Below, piece after piece: positions 1-7,212 of a DNA stretch of 22,400 nucleotides (its first letter is position 1; the number at the start of each line of letters is the position of its first letter). Location of the stretch: positions 1 through 22,400 of the forward strand of contig UQQT01000037.1 in the NCBI GenBank assembly GCA_900543395.1. Reading direction: 5' to 3'. The DNA is from an uncultured Oscillospiraceae bacterium. Its GTDB lineage: Bacteria; Bacillota; Clostridia; Oscillospirales; Acutalibacteraceae. Below the pieces are notes generated by a model. That model made no database searches and was not told the DNA's origin. It saw nothing but the letters and a program-made list of their open reading frames with translations. Position numbers and translations under genes: made by a program.

Positions 1-71
1 AAGAATTTGCGGGCGATTGTGAGATAGAAAAAGAGACGGCGGGGGAGTATAAGAACTATCTAATAAAATAA
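1..71 (+). CDS. C-terminal end of an unidentified gene (partial)
   Basis: Reading frame 3 is open from the window edge and ends in TAA at 69-71. The visible 22 residues are EFAGDCEIEKETAGEYKNYL followed by IK. The other two forward frames hit stops within 27 bases. The intrinsic terminator immediately downstream supports this being the real end of a gene. The tail is charged and shows no motif, so no product can be assigned. Confidence 0.6.
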   Translation, partial: EFAGDCEIEKETAGEYKNYLIK

Positions 72-75
72 TTTT

Positions 76-115
76 CCCGGGATTTGATGTAAAAATCGAG
101 TCCCGGGTTTTTTTT
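76..115 (+). terminator. Rho-independent terminator
   Basis: CCCGGGA (76-82) pairs with TCCCGGG (101-107) around an 18-base loop and is followed directly by eight T residues (108-115). It closes the partial gene ending at 71 and insulates the mreB-like gene downstream. Confidence 0.85.
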
Positions 116-150
116 GTTTATGCCTTATAATAAATTGTTGGTTCTTAATG

Positions 151-179
151 TTGACTCATTCATATAAAAATTATATAAT
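151..179 (+). promoter_or_regulatory. Sigma-A promoter of the mreB-like gene
   Basis: TTGACT at 151-156 and a perfect TATAAT at 174-179 are separated by 17 bases. Transcription would start near 186 and give a leader of about 22-28 bases before the start codon. It lies just after the upstream terminator, so mreB and recD2 probably form their own transcription unit. Confidence 0.85.
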
Positions 180-207
180 ATAAACTGAATTTACTAAAGG
201 GGGGTAG

Positions 208-1224
208 ATGCTCATGAGGATAGGCGTTGACCTCGGCAGTGCGAACATACGCGCGTTTACCGAGAGCAAAAAAATCGTTTTTTCGTCGCCGTCGGTCGTC
301 GCATACGATTCGTACACGAAAAAGCCTGTCGCAATGGGCAAAGCCGCTCTGAACATGACGGGCAGGACGCCCGATTCGATTGAGATTATCAATCCGCTCA
401 AGGACGGCGTTATATATAACTATGACGCGACGGTTCAGATGATTAAATTCTTTCTCGGTAAGATATCGGGAATGGGAGTTTTAAAGGACGACATCATGGC
501 GGCCGTTCCGTCGACTATGACGCAGCTCGAAAAAATGGCGGTCATGGACGCGTTTTCGGACGCGGGCGCGGGCAGAATCTGCCTGATTTCCGGCTCCATG
601 GCGGCGGCTCTCGGCTCGGGAATCAGCATGAAAGAACCGCGCGGTACTATGTTTGTCGATATCGGCGCGGGAAGCGTGGATTCGGCTGTCGTTACAATGG
701 GAGATATTGCCGTGTCGGAGTCAGTTAAGACCGGGTCGGACGACGTTACCGCCGATATTATTAAATATCTAAAAAGAGAAAGAGACATTGACGTCGGCTG
801 GCTGACTGCCGACGATATCAAGAAAAAAATCGCGGGAGCGGTCAAGAGAAACGAAGCTGTCGCGCTTATCGCAAAGGGCAAAAACGCTATTTCGCAGACT
901 CCGATAAGCTTCGAGATTACGTCGACGGAAATTTATTTTGCCGTCAAAGACCGCGTTGACAGTCTGCTTAATTCTGTCAGAAAAGTTTTCTCCGTAACGC
1001 CCCCCGAGCTTACCGCCGATATCTTCGACACGGGTATAGTCCTCACGGGCGGGGGCGCGCTTCTGTACGGAATAGATGAATACATAGAAAAAAGCACGGG
1101 CGTTAAAACGACGATAGCCGACGACGCGGAAAACTGCGTTATCAGGGGCGTCGGAAACGCGTTGAAGGACTTAAAATATTTAAGAAAGAACGGTTACATA
1201 TTTAAATCGGGTGAAACGGATTGA
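208..1224 (+). CDS. mreB: MreB/Mbl-like bacterial actin (rod-shape determination)
   Basis: MreB-family ATPase of 338 aa, the usual family length. MreB polymers lie under the membrane and guide lateral cell-wall synthesis. The actin-fold nucleotide motifs are all present: DLGSAN near residues 8-13 (phosphate 1), DIGAGS near 151-156 (phosphate 2) and LTGGGALLYG near 279-288 (adenosine). The family segment GRTPxxIxxxxPLKDGVI is near residue 50. Divergence from canonical MreB (DLGTANT, DIGGGTT) is modest, and it may be an Mbl/MreBH-type paralogue. No mreC or mreD is adjacent, unlike the classical mreBCD operon. The ATG at 208 lies only 3 bases after the AAAGGGGGG RBS (196-204), while the in-frame ATG at 214 has a 9-base spacing and gives MRIGVDLG, which is more MreB-like. 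The true start may therefore be 214. recD2 follows about 30 bases downstream. Confidence 0.93.
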   Translation: MLMRIGVDLGSANIRAFTESKKIVFSSPSVVAYDSYTKKPVAMGKAALNMTGRTPDSIEIINPLKDGVIYNYDATVQMIKFFLGKISGMGVLKDDIMAAVPSTMTQLEKMAVMDAFSDAGAGRICLISGSMAAALGSGISMKEPRGTMFVDIGAGSVDSAVVTMGDIAVSESVKTGSDDVTADIIKYLKRERDIDVGWLTADDIKKKIAGAVKRNEAVALIAKGKNAISQTPISFEITSTEIYFAVKDRVDSLLNSVRKVFSVTPPELTADIFDTGIVLTGGGALLYGIDEYIEKSTGVKTTIADDAENCVIRGVGNALKDLKYLRKNGYIFKSGETD

Positions 1225-1235
1225 CGGGTTTCACC
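1210..1235 (+). other. Small inverted repeat at the mreB-recD2 junction
   Basis: GGTGAAAC (1210-1217) and GTTTCACC (1228-1235) form an 8-bp hairpin with a 10-base loop that contains the mreB stop codon. No T-run follows, so it is not a terminator. It could influence recD2 translation initiation or mRNA processing; this is inference. Confidence 0.45.
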
Positions 1236-1255
1236 GTTCTGACCGGGTTATTATT

Positions 1256-3499
1256 ATGATTAGATACGATAATTCATCATCTGAATCGATTACGGGCGTC
1301 GTTGAGGGAGTTGTTTTCCGCAACGACTCCAATTCTTATACCGTGATGGACGTGTCGGTCAAGGGCGAGCTTGTAACATGCGTTGGAATTCTGCCCGAAA
1401 TCGCGCCCGGCGAAAAGGTCGAAATGACCGGGCGGTGGGAGTCGCACCAAAGCTTCGGCAGACAGTTTAAAATATCCGAATTTAAAAGAACAATGCCCGA
1501 AAATTCGGCGCAGTTTTTAAAATACTTAGCCTCGGGAACGATTAAGGGCATAGGTCCTAAAACCGCGGGGTACATAGTAGAGCGTTTCGGCGACAGAACG
1601 TTTGAAGTCATAGAAAACGAACCGGAACGGCTCGCATTTGTAAAGGGAATTTCAAAAGATAAGGCGAAGAAAATTTCAGCCGAATTCAAAAAACAGTACG
1701 CCGTCAGAACGGTTATCGTCGGACTCGAAAAATACGGTCTGTCGGCTTCGGAATGCGTCGAGGTGTTTAAGCATTTCGGCACAAATGCCGTTGAATTAAT
1801 AAAGGAAAATCCGTACATACTCTGTCAGGCGCTGCGAACCGTCGACTTCGAACGCGCGGAAAATATCGCGCTGAAATTAGACGAACAGCCGAAACCCGTT
1901 CACAGATTAAGAGCCGGAATTACGCATGTCGTAAGTCATAATTTATTAAACGGACATACCTGTCTGCCGAAAGACAAGCTTTTGAATCCCTGCGCCGAGC
2001 TGTTATCCGTTTCGACGGACGATATTTCCGACTCGATAGACGAAATGGTTGAAGAACGGTTGTTGAGCTCTTATGCGATTAACGGCAGGGAATTTATATT
2101 CATGCCCGAAATATACGCTTCGGAGCTTAATATCGCACAGAGACTCAAGCTTCTTACCCGCTTTGCTCCGAACGAGGAGAAAAAAATCGGCTCCGATATT
2201 AAAAAAATCGAAAAAGACTTAGGAATAAAATATGCAAAAGCCCAGTCCGACGCTATCGAAAAAGCCGTACAGAACGGAATTTTCGTCCTCACGGGAGGTC
2301 CCGGAACAGGTAAAACGACGACGGTCAAGGGTATTATAAAATACTTTGAGAGAAAAAATCTCGAAATCCTGCTTGCCGCTCCGACGGGCAGAGCCGCCAA
2401 AAGAATGAGCGAGCTTACGGGGTACGAGGCTAAGACGATCCACCGCCTGCTCGAGGTCGAATGGGATGACAGCGACAAGCCCGTATTCAAACGAAATATA
2501 TCGAACCCCCTCGGCGCGGACGTTATAATTCTCGACGAGGTATCAATGGTCGACGTCACGCTGTTTTCGAGCTTTCTCGACGCGGTGAGATTCGGCTGCC
2601 GTCTTATAATGGTCGGCGACTCCGATCAGCTCCCCGCAGTCGGCGCGGGAAACGTGCTTCTCGACATTATAAATTCCGGCACGGTTGAGGTTGTAAGGCT
2701 CAATGAAATATTCAGACAGGCAAGGCAGAGTCTCATTGTCATGAACGCGCACGCCGTCATTTCGGGCGAGGAGCCCGTACTGGACGACAAAACGAGTGAC
2801 TTTTTCTTCATGGAACGCCCCGCTTCGACGCTCTGCGCGTGGACTGTCGCCGAGCTCTGCACTAAAAGACTGCCTGACGCGTACGGATATTCTCCGTTTA
2901 CGGATATACAGGTTCTTTGTCCGTCGAGAAAGGGCGACTGCGGAACCGTAAATTTAAACAGGAGACTCCAGGATATTCTGAATCCCGAATCAGAGGACAA
3001 AAAGCAGTGTACTATAAACGGCCGTCTTTTCAGACAAGGCGACAAAATAATGCAGATAAAGAATAATTACGATATCACCTGGACGAAAAACGGCGAAGAG
3101 GGCATCGGAATTTTTAACGGCGACATGGGCATTATCAAAAAAATCGACTTAAAGGGCAATATGCTTGAAATTGATTTCGACGACGGAAAAAACGTAAAAT
3201 ATCCCGTTGAATCGCTGTCCGAGCTCGAGCTTGCCTACGCCGTCACGGTTCACAAGAGCCAGGGCAGCGAGTACGACGCGGTCGTCATGCCTATATGTGA
3301 CGCGCCGCCGCAGCTGATGTACAGGAATCTTCTCTATACCGCCGTTACGAGGGCGAAAAAGCTTCTGATAATAGTCGGAAACCGTTCAAAGCTTTTATCA
3401 ATGGTTGCAAACGACAGGCAGAACAAACGCTATTCCGCGCTGTACGCGTTTTTAAATGACGACGAAATAAGCGAGAATGCGTTGTATAAGGTCAGGTAA
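1256..3499 (+). CDS. recD2: RecD2-type ATP-dependent 5'-3' DNA helicase
   Basis: Superfamily 1B helicase of the RecD/TraA type without RecBC, acting in DNA repair and replication-fork maintenance. From ATG 1256 the protein has 747 aa, typical of RecD2 with its extended N-terminal region. The N-terminus (ITGVVEGVVFRND) matches the OB-like domain, followed by helix-hairpin-helix repeats (GTIKGIGPKTA and FVKGISKDKA). Helicase motifs: Walker A GGPGTGKT 347-354, motif II DEVSMVD 427-433, motif III GDSDQLPAVG, NEIFRQA, HKSQGSEYD from 666 (motif V region) and YTAVTRAKK from 694 (motif VI). A GTG at 1211 would add 15 residues and overlap mreB, but it has no RBS and those residues lie outside the conserved domain. 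The RBS of 1256 is also weak, so the start is less certain than the gene. It ends before a bidirectional terminator. Confidence 0.95.
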   Translation: MIRYDNSSSESITGVVEGVVFRNDSNSYTVMDVSVKGELVTCVGILPEIAPGEKVEMTGRWESHQSFGRQFKISEFKRTMPENSAQFLKYLASGTIKGIGPKTAGYIVERFGDRTFEVIENEPERLAFVKGISKDKAKKISAEFKKQYAVRTVIVGLEKYGLSASECVEVFKHFGTNAVELIKENPYILCQALRTVDFERAENIALKLDEQPKPVHRLRAGITHVVSHNLLNGHTCLPKDKLLNPCAELLSVSTDDISDSIDEMVEERLLSSYAINGREFIFMPEIYASELNIAQRLKLLTRFAPNEEKKIGSDIKKIEKDLGIKYAKAQSDAIEKAVQNGIFVLTGGPGTGKTTTVKGIIKYFERKNLEILLAAPTGRAAKRMSELTGYEAKTIHRLLEVEWDDSDKPVFKRNISNPLGADVIILDEVSMVDVTLFSSFLDAVRFGCRLIMVGDSDQLPAVGAGNVLLDIINSGTVEVVRLNEIFRQARQSLIVMNAHAVISGEEPVLDDKTSDFFFMERPASTLCAWTVAELCTKRLPDAYGYSPFTDIQVLCPSRKGDCGTVNLNRRLQDILNPESEDKKQCTINGRLFRQGDKIMQIKNNYDITWTKNGEEGIGIFNGDMGIIKKIDLKGNMLEIDFDDGKNVKYPVESLSELELAYAVTVHKSQGSEYDAVVMPICDAPPQLMYRNLLYTAVTRAKKLLIIVGNRSKLLSMVANDRQNKRYSALYAFLNDDEISENALYKVR

Positions 3500-3578
3500 A
3501 TAATAAAAAGCGGAAAAAACGCAGAAGCTGACGGACGGCAGTGTTCCGAAAGAGGCGGTTATTTACGCTTAATAAAAG

Positions 3579-3616
3579 AACAGACTGCCCGATATGAGCA
3601 GTCTGTTGATTTTTTT
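3579..3616. terminator. Bidirectional intrinsic terminator between recD2 and a convergent gene
   Basis: AACAGACTGC (3579-3588) pairs perfectly with GCAGTCTGTT (3598-3607) over a 9-base loop. Seven T residues (3610-3616) follow on the plus strand. On the minus strand the same stem is followed by TCTTTTATT. It therefore can end both recD2 and the minus-strand gene stopping at 3620. Confidence 0.88.
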
Positions 3617-3619
3617 GTA

Positions 3620-4090
3620 TCAGATTCCGGTCTCGTTGTAAAGACTGTTGAGTTCGTTTGTCGCTTTTACGAATTTGTACATATAAATAAACGGTCCGAC
3701 GGCGATAAACATGCCGAGAATCGACCACAGCCAGAATGTCGAGGCTCCGAAATCTGTCTGAACGCCTCTGCGTCTTAACTCGTTTCCGACTCTGTTTGCG
3801 ATATTATGATTCCATACAAGAGAAGCAATGCCGAGCGTCAGCGGAGTTATGACAAGAACAAGAAGCACGTAATTCATGCTCTTTTTGTTGTCGTACCTTG
3901 TGCAGATCGTATTTACGTCGTTTGTTATCGAATTGTAAGCTATAAGCGGATAAATGCCGAAGGTTATGAGTCCGAGCAGAAAAATTTTAATAAAGCTTCT
4001 GTCGGTCGGGAGATTTGCTCTCGGAATTGCTCCCTGCGGGGGGTAATTTGCGTTCTGATTTGCGGGTGACTGCTGCTGAAACTGATCCAT
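3620..4090 (-). CDS. DUF4234-like small membrane protein
   Basis: A 156-aa protein with a Q/N/P-rich cytoplasmic-type N-terminus (MDQFQQQSPANQNANYPPQG) followed by three hydrophobic helices near residues 34-52, 72-92 and 119-140. The pattern RSFIKIFLLGLITFGIYPLI, with the short aromatic GIY motif at the end of the first helix, resembles the DUF4234 family, whose function is unknown. The start is well supported by AGGAGG (complement of 4099-4104) 8 bases before the ATG. It is monocistronic, convergent with recD2 and divergent from valS. A Q/N-rich head before membrane helices recurs in the zinc-ribbon protein at 8548-9189. The family call rests on pattern memory. Confidence 0.8.
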   Translation of the reverse strand: MDQFQQQSPANQNANYPPQGAIPRANLPTDRSFIKIFLLGLITFGIYPLIAYNSITNDVNTICTRYDNKKSMNYVLLVLVITPLTLGIASLVWNHNIANRVGNELRRRGVQTDFGASTFWLWSILGMFIAVGPFIYMYKFVKATNELNSLYNETGI

Positions 4091-4141
4091 GTGTATTGCC
4101 TCCTGTTGTAAAAATATGTGTAAGATTTATCCTACATTGAC

Positions 4142-4170
4142 ATTATACATTATAATTTGTAAAAAAACAA
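4142..4170 (-). promoter_or_regulatory. Putative promoter of the DUF4234-like gene
   Basis: On the minus strand, TTGTTT (complement of 4165-4170) and TATAAT (complement of 4142-4147) are 17 bases apart, about 52 bases upstream of the start codon. The -35 is imperfect. A second TATAAT lies at 4149-4154 but has no matching -35. Confidence 0.5.
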
Positions 4171-4199
4171 TATCCGAACGGGCAGTATATAAATATTTC

Positions 4200-4228
4200 T
4201 TGACAAAATTTAATGTGTGTGCTAATAT
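4200..4228 (+). promoter_or_regulatory. Promoter of the T-box/valS transcription unit
   Basis: Perfect TTGACA at 4200-4205 and TAATAT at 4223-4228 with a 17-base spacer. Transcription would start near 4235, just before the conserved T-box stem I. Confidence 0.85.
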
Positions 4229-4240
4229 TTTATAAACTGA

Positions 4241-4497
4241 ATATCAAAGGCTGTGACGGAGAGGATTTTTTTTATTTCATCCGCAGAGAGCCGCCGGATG
4301 GTGCAAGGCGGTGATGTGTTTTAAAAATCGGTCGCTCCCAAGCCGGAGGGAAGAAAGCGTTTTGTGAGTAGAGCCCTCCCGTGACTGCTGCGTAAAAGCA
4401 TACGGCTTATATGAGCCTGAGTGACGTTGAAAAACGTAATTTGAGTGGTACCGCGGGTATTCCCGTCTCAAGGTTTTTGCTTTGGGGCGGTTTTTTT
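4241..4497 (+). promoter_or_regulatory. T-box riboswitch leader, valine-specific
   Basis: The leader senses uncharged tRNA-Val and permits valS transcription when charging is low. Stem I starts with GGAG (4258-4261), has the distal AGAGAG/GGTGCAAG elements near 4285-4310, and closes with GCTCC near 4334-4338. The triplet GTC at 4331-4333, in the specifier-loop position just before that closing strand, is a valine codon and fits the downstream gene. The T-box proper, GAGTGGTACCGCGG, lies near 4443-4456. The antiterminator can be drawn: TTGAG pairs with CTCAA and GCGGG with CCCGT, leaving the classical TGGTACC bulge. The competing terminator is listed separately. The specifier assignment comes from hand folding. 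Confidence 0.93.
4463..4497 (+). terminator. T-box leader terminator
   Basis: CCGTCTCAAGG (4463-4473) pairs with CTTTGGGGCGG (4480-4490), including G-T wobbles, over the loop TTTTTG, followed by seven T residues (4491-4497). Its 5' arm shares CCGTCTCAA with the antiterminator, so the two structures are mutually exclusive. Confidence 0.85.
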
Positions 4498-4528
4498 ATT
4501 CGGAAAATAACAATACGGAGATGATATA

Positions 4529-7153
4529 ATGTCAAAGGAGCTTGAAAAACAGTATAATCCCAAAAACGTCGAGGATCGGATTTATAAAACGTGGCTCGAC
4601 AACAAGTATTTTCACGCTGTAAGAGACGAGAGCAAAAAGAGCTATACCATAGTTATTCCTCCCCCGAACATAACGGGTCAGCTTCACATGGGTCACGCGC
4701 TTGACAATACGCTTCAGGATATTCTTATCAGATATAAGAGAATGTCCGGCTTCGACACGCTTTGGGTTCCCGGCACGGATCACGCTTCCATAGCTACGGA
4801 GGCTAAAATTGTTGAGGCTATGAGAAAAGAGGGAATCACTAAAGAGGATATCGGACGTGAAAAATTCCTCGAACGTGCGTGGGACTGGAAAAAACAGTAC
4901 GGCGGAAGAATCGTCGAACAGCTTAAAAAGCTCGGCTCGTCCTGCGACTGGGACAGAGAGAGATTTACCCTCGACGAGGGATGCAGTAAGGCAGTTAAAG
5001 AGGTTTTCGTCCGTCTTTACGAAAAGGGTCTTATTTACCGCGGTGAGAGAATCGTTAACTGGTGTCCGAAGTGTCTTACGTCGATTTCCGACGCGGAGGT
5101 TGAGTACGAGGATCAGGCCGGTCACTTCTGGCATCTGAGATATCCCCTCGCGGACGGCAGCGGATATCTTGAGCTCGCTACGACGAGACCCGAGACAATG
5201 CTCGGCGATACGGCTGTCGCGGTTCATCCCGACGACGAGAGATACAAGTCTCTTGTCGGCAAAACGCTTATACTCCCTATTGTTCACAGGGAGATCCCCA
5301 TTATCGCGGACGAATACGTTGAACCCGAATTCGGAACCGGATGCGTTAAGATCACCCCCGCGCACGACCCGAACGACTTTGAGGTAGGTTTAAGACATAA
5401 CCTCGAAGTTATAGATACGTTCACCCCCGACGCTCATATCAAGGAGGGCTGGGGCAGATACTCCGGTATGGACAGATTTGAGGCGAGAAAAGCCATTGTC
5501 GAGGATCTCGAAAAAGAGGGCGCGCTCGTAAGAATCGAGGATTATTCGCATAACGTAGGCACTTGCTACAGATGTCATTCGAATATAGAGCCGAGAGTTT
5601 CAAAGCAGTGGTTCGTTAAAATGGAGCCTCTTGCAAAGCCCGCTATTGAGGCTGTAAGAAGCGGTGAGACGAAATTCGTTCCCGAGCGTTTCGACAAGAC
5701 CTACTATCACTGGATGGAGAATATAAAGGACTGGTGTATTTCCCGTCAGCTTTGGTGGGGTCACAGAATTCCCGCGTGGTACTGCGGCGACTGCGGTGAA
5801 ATCAACGTTGCACGCGAAAAGCCCTGCAAATGTAAAAAGTGCGGCGGCGGGAATCTTATTCAGGATCCCGATACTCTCGACACATGGTTCTCATCCGCGC
5901 TCTGGCCGTTCTCGACGCTCGGCTGGCCGGACGACACTCCCGATTTAAGACACTACTTCCCGACAGATACTCTCGTTACCGGTTACGACATAATATTTTT
6001 CTGGGTTGCGAGAATGATATTCTCCTCATGCGAGCAGATGGGCAAGGCTCCGTTCAACACGGTTCTCATTCACGGACTCGTAAGAGACGCGCAGGGCAGA
6101 AAGATGTCGAAGTCTTTGGGCAACGGTATCGACCCGCTTGAAATTATAGACAAATACGGCGCGGACGCGCTCAGATTTACCCTTGCTACGGGCAACAGCC
6201 CCGGAAACGATATGCGTTTCTCGGACGAAAAGGTTGAGGCGAGCCGTAATTTTGCAAATAAATTATGGAACGCGGCAAGATTCGTTCTTATGAATTTAGG
6301 AGAGGATGAGCCGGCTCCGCACATTCCCGAGAATCTTGCGTTGGAGGATAAGTGGATTCTCTCGAAGTTCAACACTCTTGTAAGGGACGTTACCGACAAT
6401 CTCGATAAATTCGAGCTCGGACTTGCGGTTCAGAAGCTTTACGATTTTATCTGGGATATCCTCTGCGACTGGTATATCGAGCTTTGCAAGATAAGACTTA
6501 ATTCCGACGACGAAGAAGCAAAGTCGGCCGCGAAAGCCGTACTCGTTTACGTTATGTCGAATACTCTTAAGCTTCTGCATCCGTTTATGCCGTTCATAAC
6601 CGAGGAGATTTGGCAGACTCTGCCCCACGACGGCGACACGATTATGCTCTCACCCTGGTGCAAATATGACGAAAAACTTGCGTTTAAGAGCGAGGAGGAG
6701 CAGATGGAGTCTATTATGACCGCTATCAAAGCCGTCAGAAACCGCCGTGCGGAGATGAACGTCGCTCCGTCGAAGAAGGCCGAGGTGTTTATCGAGACTG
6801 CTAAGCCCGAAATTTTCGAGGCAGGCACCACATTCTTCAAACGTCTTGCATCAGCGTCCGACGTTAAGATAGCAGACAGCTTCGATATTGACAAAACGGT
6901 AAGCATTGTTACCGCCGACGCGACGATAAAGCTTCCTCTTGCCGAGCTTGTCGACTTCGAGGCGGAGAGAGCGAGACTTAACAAGGAGCTTGCCGCCGCC
7001 GAAAAAGACCTTGCTTTTACGAATAATAAGCTTAACAATCAGGGCTTTATGTCCAAAGCTCCCGAAAAGGTTATTAACGAGATAAAGGAAAAAGCGGCTA
7101 AGTACAACGAAAAAATCGCTTTGTTAAAAGAAAGCATCGCCAAATTAGGCTGA
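4529..7153 (+). CDS. valS: Valine--tRNA ligase
   Basis: Cytoplasmic class I aminoacyl-tRNA synthetase that charges tRNA-Val. It has 874 aa, in the usual bacterial range. The HIGH signature is HMGH at residues 53-56 within PPPNITGQLHMGHAL, and the KMSKS loop is at 525-529. The N-terminal half carries the CP1 editing domain, with TTRPETMLGDTAVAVHP and GTGCVKITPAHDPNDFEVG. Cysteine pairs typical of the ValRS zinc-binding insertions are visible (CPKC, CYRC, and the CGDC...CKCKKC cluster). The C-terminal 65 residues form the ValRS coiled-coil arm (FEAERARLNKELAAAEKDL). The ATG follows CGGAG (4516-4520) by 8 bases. Expression is controlled by the upstream valine T-box, which independently supports the specificity. 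Confidence 0.98.
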   Translation: MSKELEKQYNPKNVEDRIYKTWLDNKYFHAVRDESKKSYTIVIPPPNITGQLHMGHALDNTLQDILIRYKRMSGFDTLWVPGTDHASIATEAKIVEAMRKEGITKEDIGREKFLERAWDWKKQYGGRIVEQLKKLGSSCDWDRERFTLDEGCSKAVKEVFVRLYEKGLIYRGERIVNWCPKCLTSISDAEVEYEDQAGHFWHLRYPLADGSGYLELATTRPETMLGDTAVAVHPDDERYKSLVGKTLILPIVHREIPIIADEYVEPEFGTGCVKITPAHDPNDFEVGLRHNLEVIDTFTPDAHIKEGWGRYSGMDRFEARKAIVEDLEKEGALVRIEDYSHNVGTCYRCHSNIEPRVSKQWFVKMEPLAKPAIEAVRSGETKFVPERFDKTYYHWMENIKDWCISRQLWWGHRIPAWYCGDCGEINVAREKPCKCKKCGGGNLIQDPDTLDTWFSSALWPFSTLGWPDDTPDLRHYFPTDTLVTGYDIIFFWVARMIFSSCEQMGKAPFNTVLIHGLVRDAQGRKMSKSLGNGIDPLEIIDKYGADALRFTLATGNSPGNDMRFSDEKVEASRNFANKLWNAARFVLMNLGEDEPAPHIPENLALEDKWILSKFNTLVRDVTDNLDKFELGLAVQKLYDFIWDILCDWYIELCKIRLNSDDEEAKSAAKAVLVYVMSNTLKLLHPFMPFITEEIWQTLPHDGDTIMLSPWCKYDEKLAFKSEEEQMESIMTAIKAVRNRRAEMNVAPSKKAEVFIETAKPEIFEAGTTFFKRLASASDVKIADSFDIDKTVSIVTADATIKLPLAELVDFEAERARLNKELAAAEKDLAFTNNKLNNQGFMSKAPEKVINEIKEKAAKYNEKIALLKESIAKLG

Positions 7154-7168
7154 AAACGATTATTTGAT

Positions 7169-7200
7169 GGCTGTAAATAAATTTTACAGCCTTCATTTTT
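7169..7200 (+). terminator. Intrinsic terminator after valS
   Basis: GGCTGTAAA (7169-7177) pairs perfectly with TTTACAGCC (7183-7191) over a 5-base loop, followed by TTCATTTTT. folC begins only 13 bases later with no promoter evident between, so folC may depend partly on read-through or on a promoter inside valS. Confidence 0.7.
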
Positions 7201-7212
7201 AAGGTGAGCAAA

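Noticed and set aside
435..881. Antisense open frame within the mreB-like gene
   Set aside because: Low-complexity translation rich in Ser, Ala, Thr and Ile with no RBS; typical shadow of a conserved gene.
1211..1255. GTG start for recD2 overlapping mreB
   Set aside because: It has no Shine-Dalgarno sequence and adds 15 residues outside the conserved RecD2 N-terminus; ATG 1256 is preferred although its RBS is also weak.
4532..5365. Long antisense open frame (277 codons) within valS
   Set aside because: It is the mirror of a strongly conserved synthetase gene, has no recognisable domain, and arises from codon bias in the sense strand.
7204..7212. GTG start for folC three codons upstream
   Set aside because: The GTG lies inside AAGGTGAG, which is correctly placed to be the ribosome binding site for ATG 7213.
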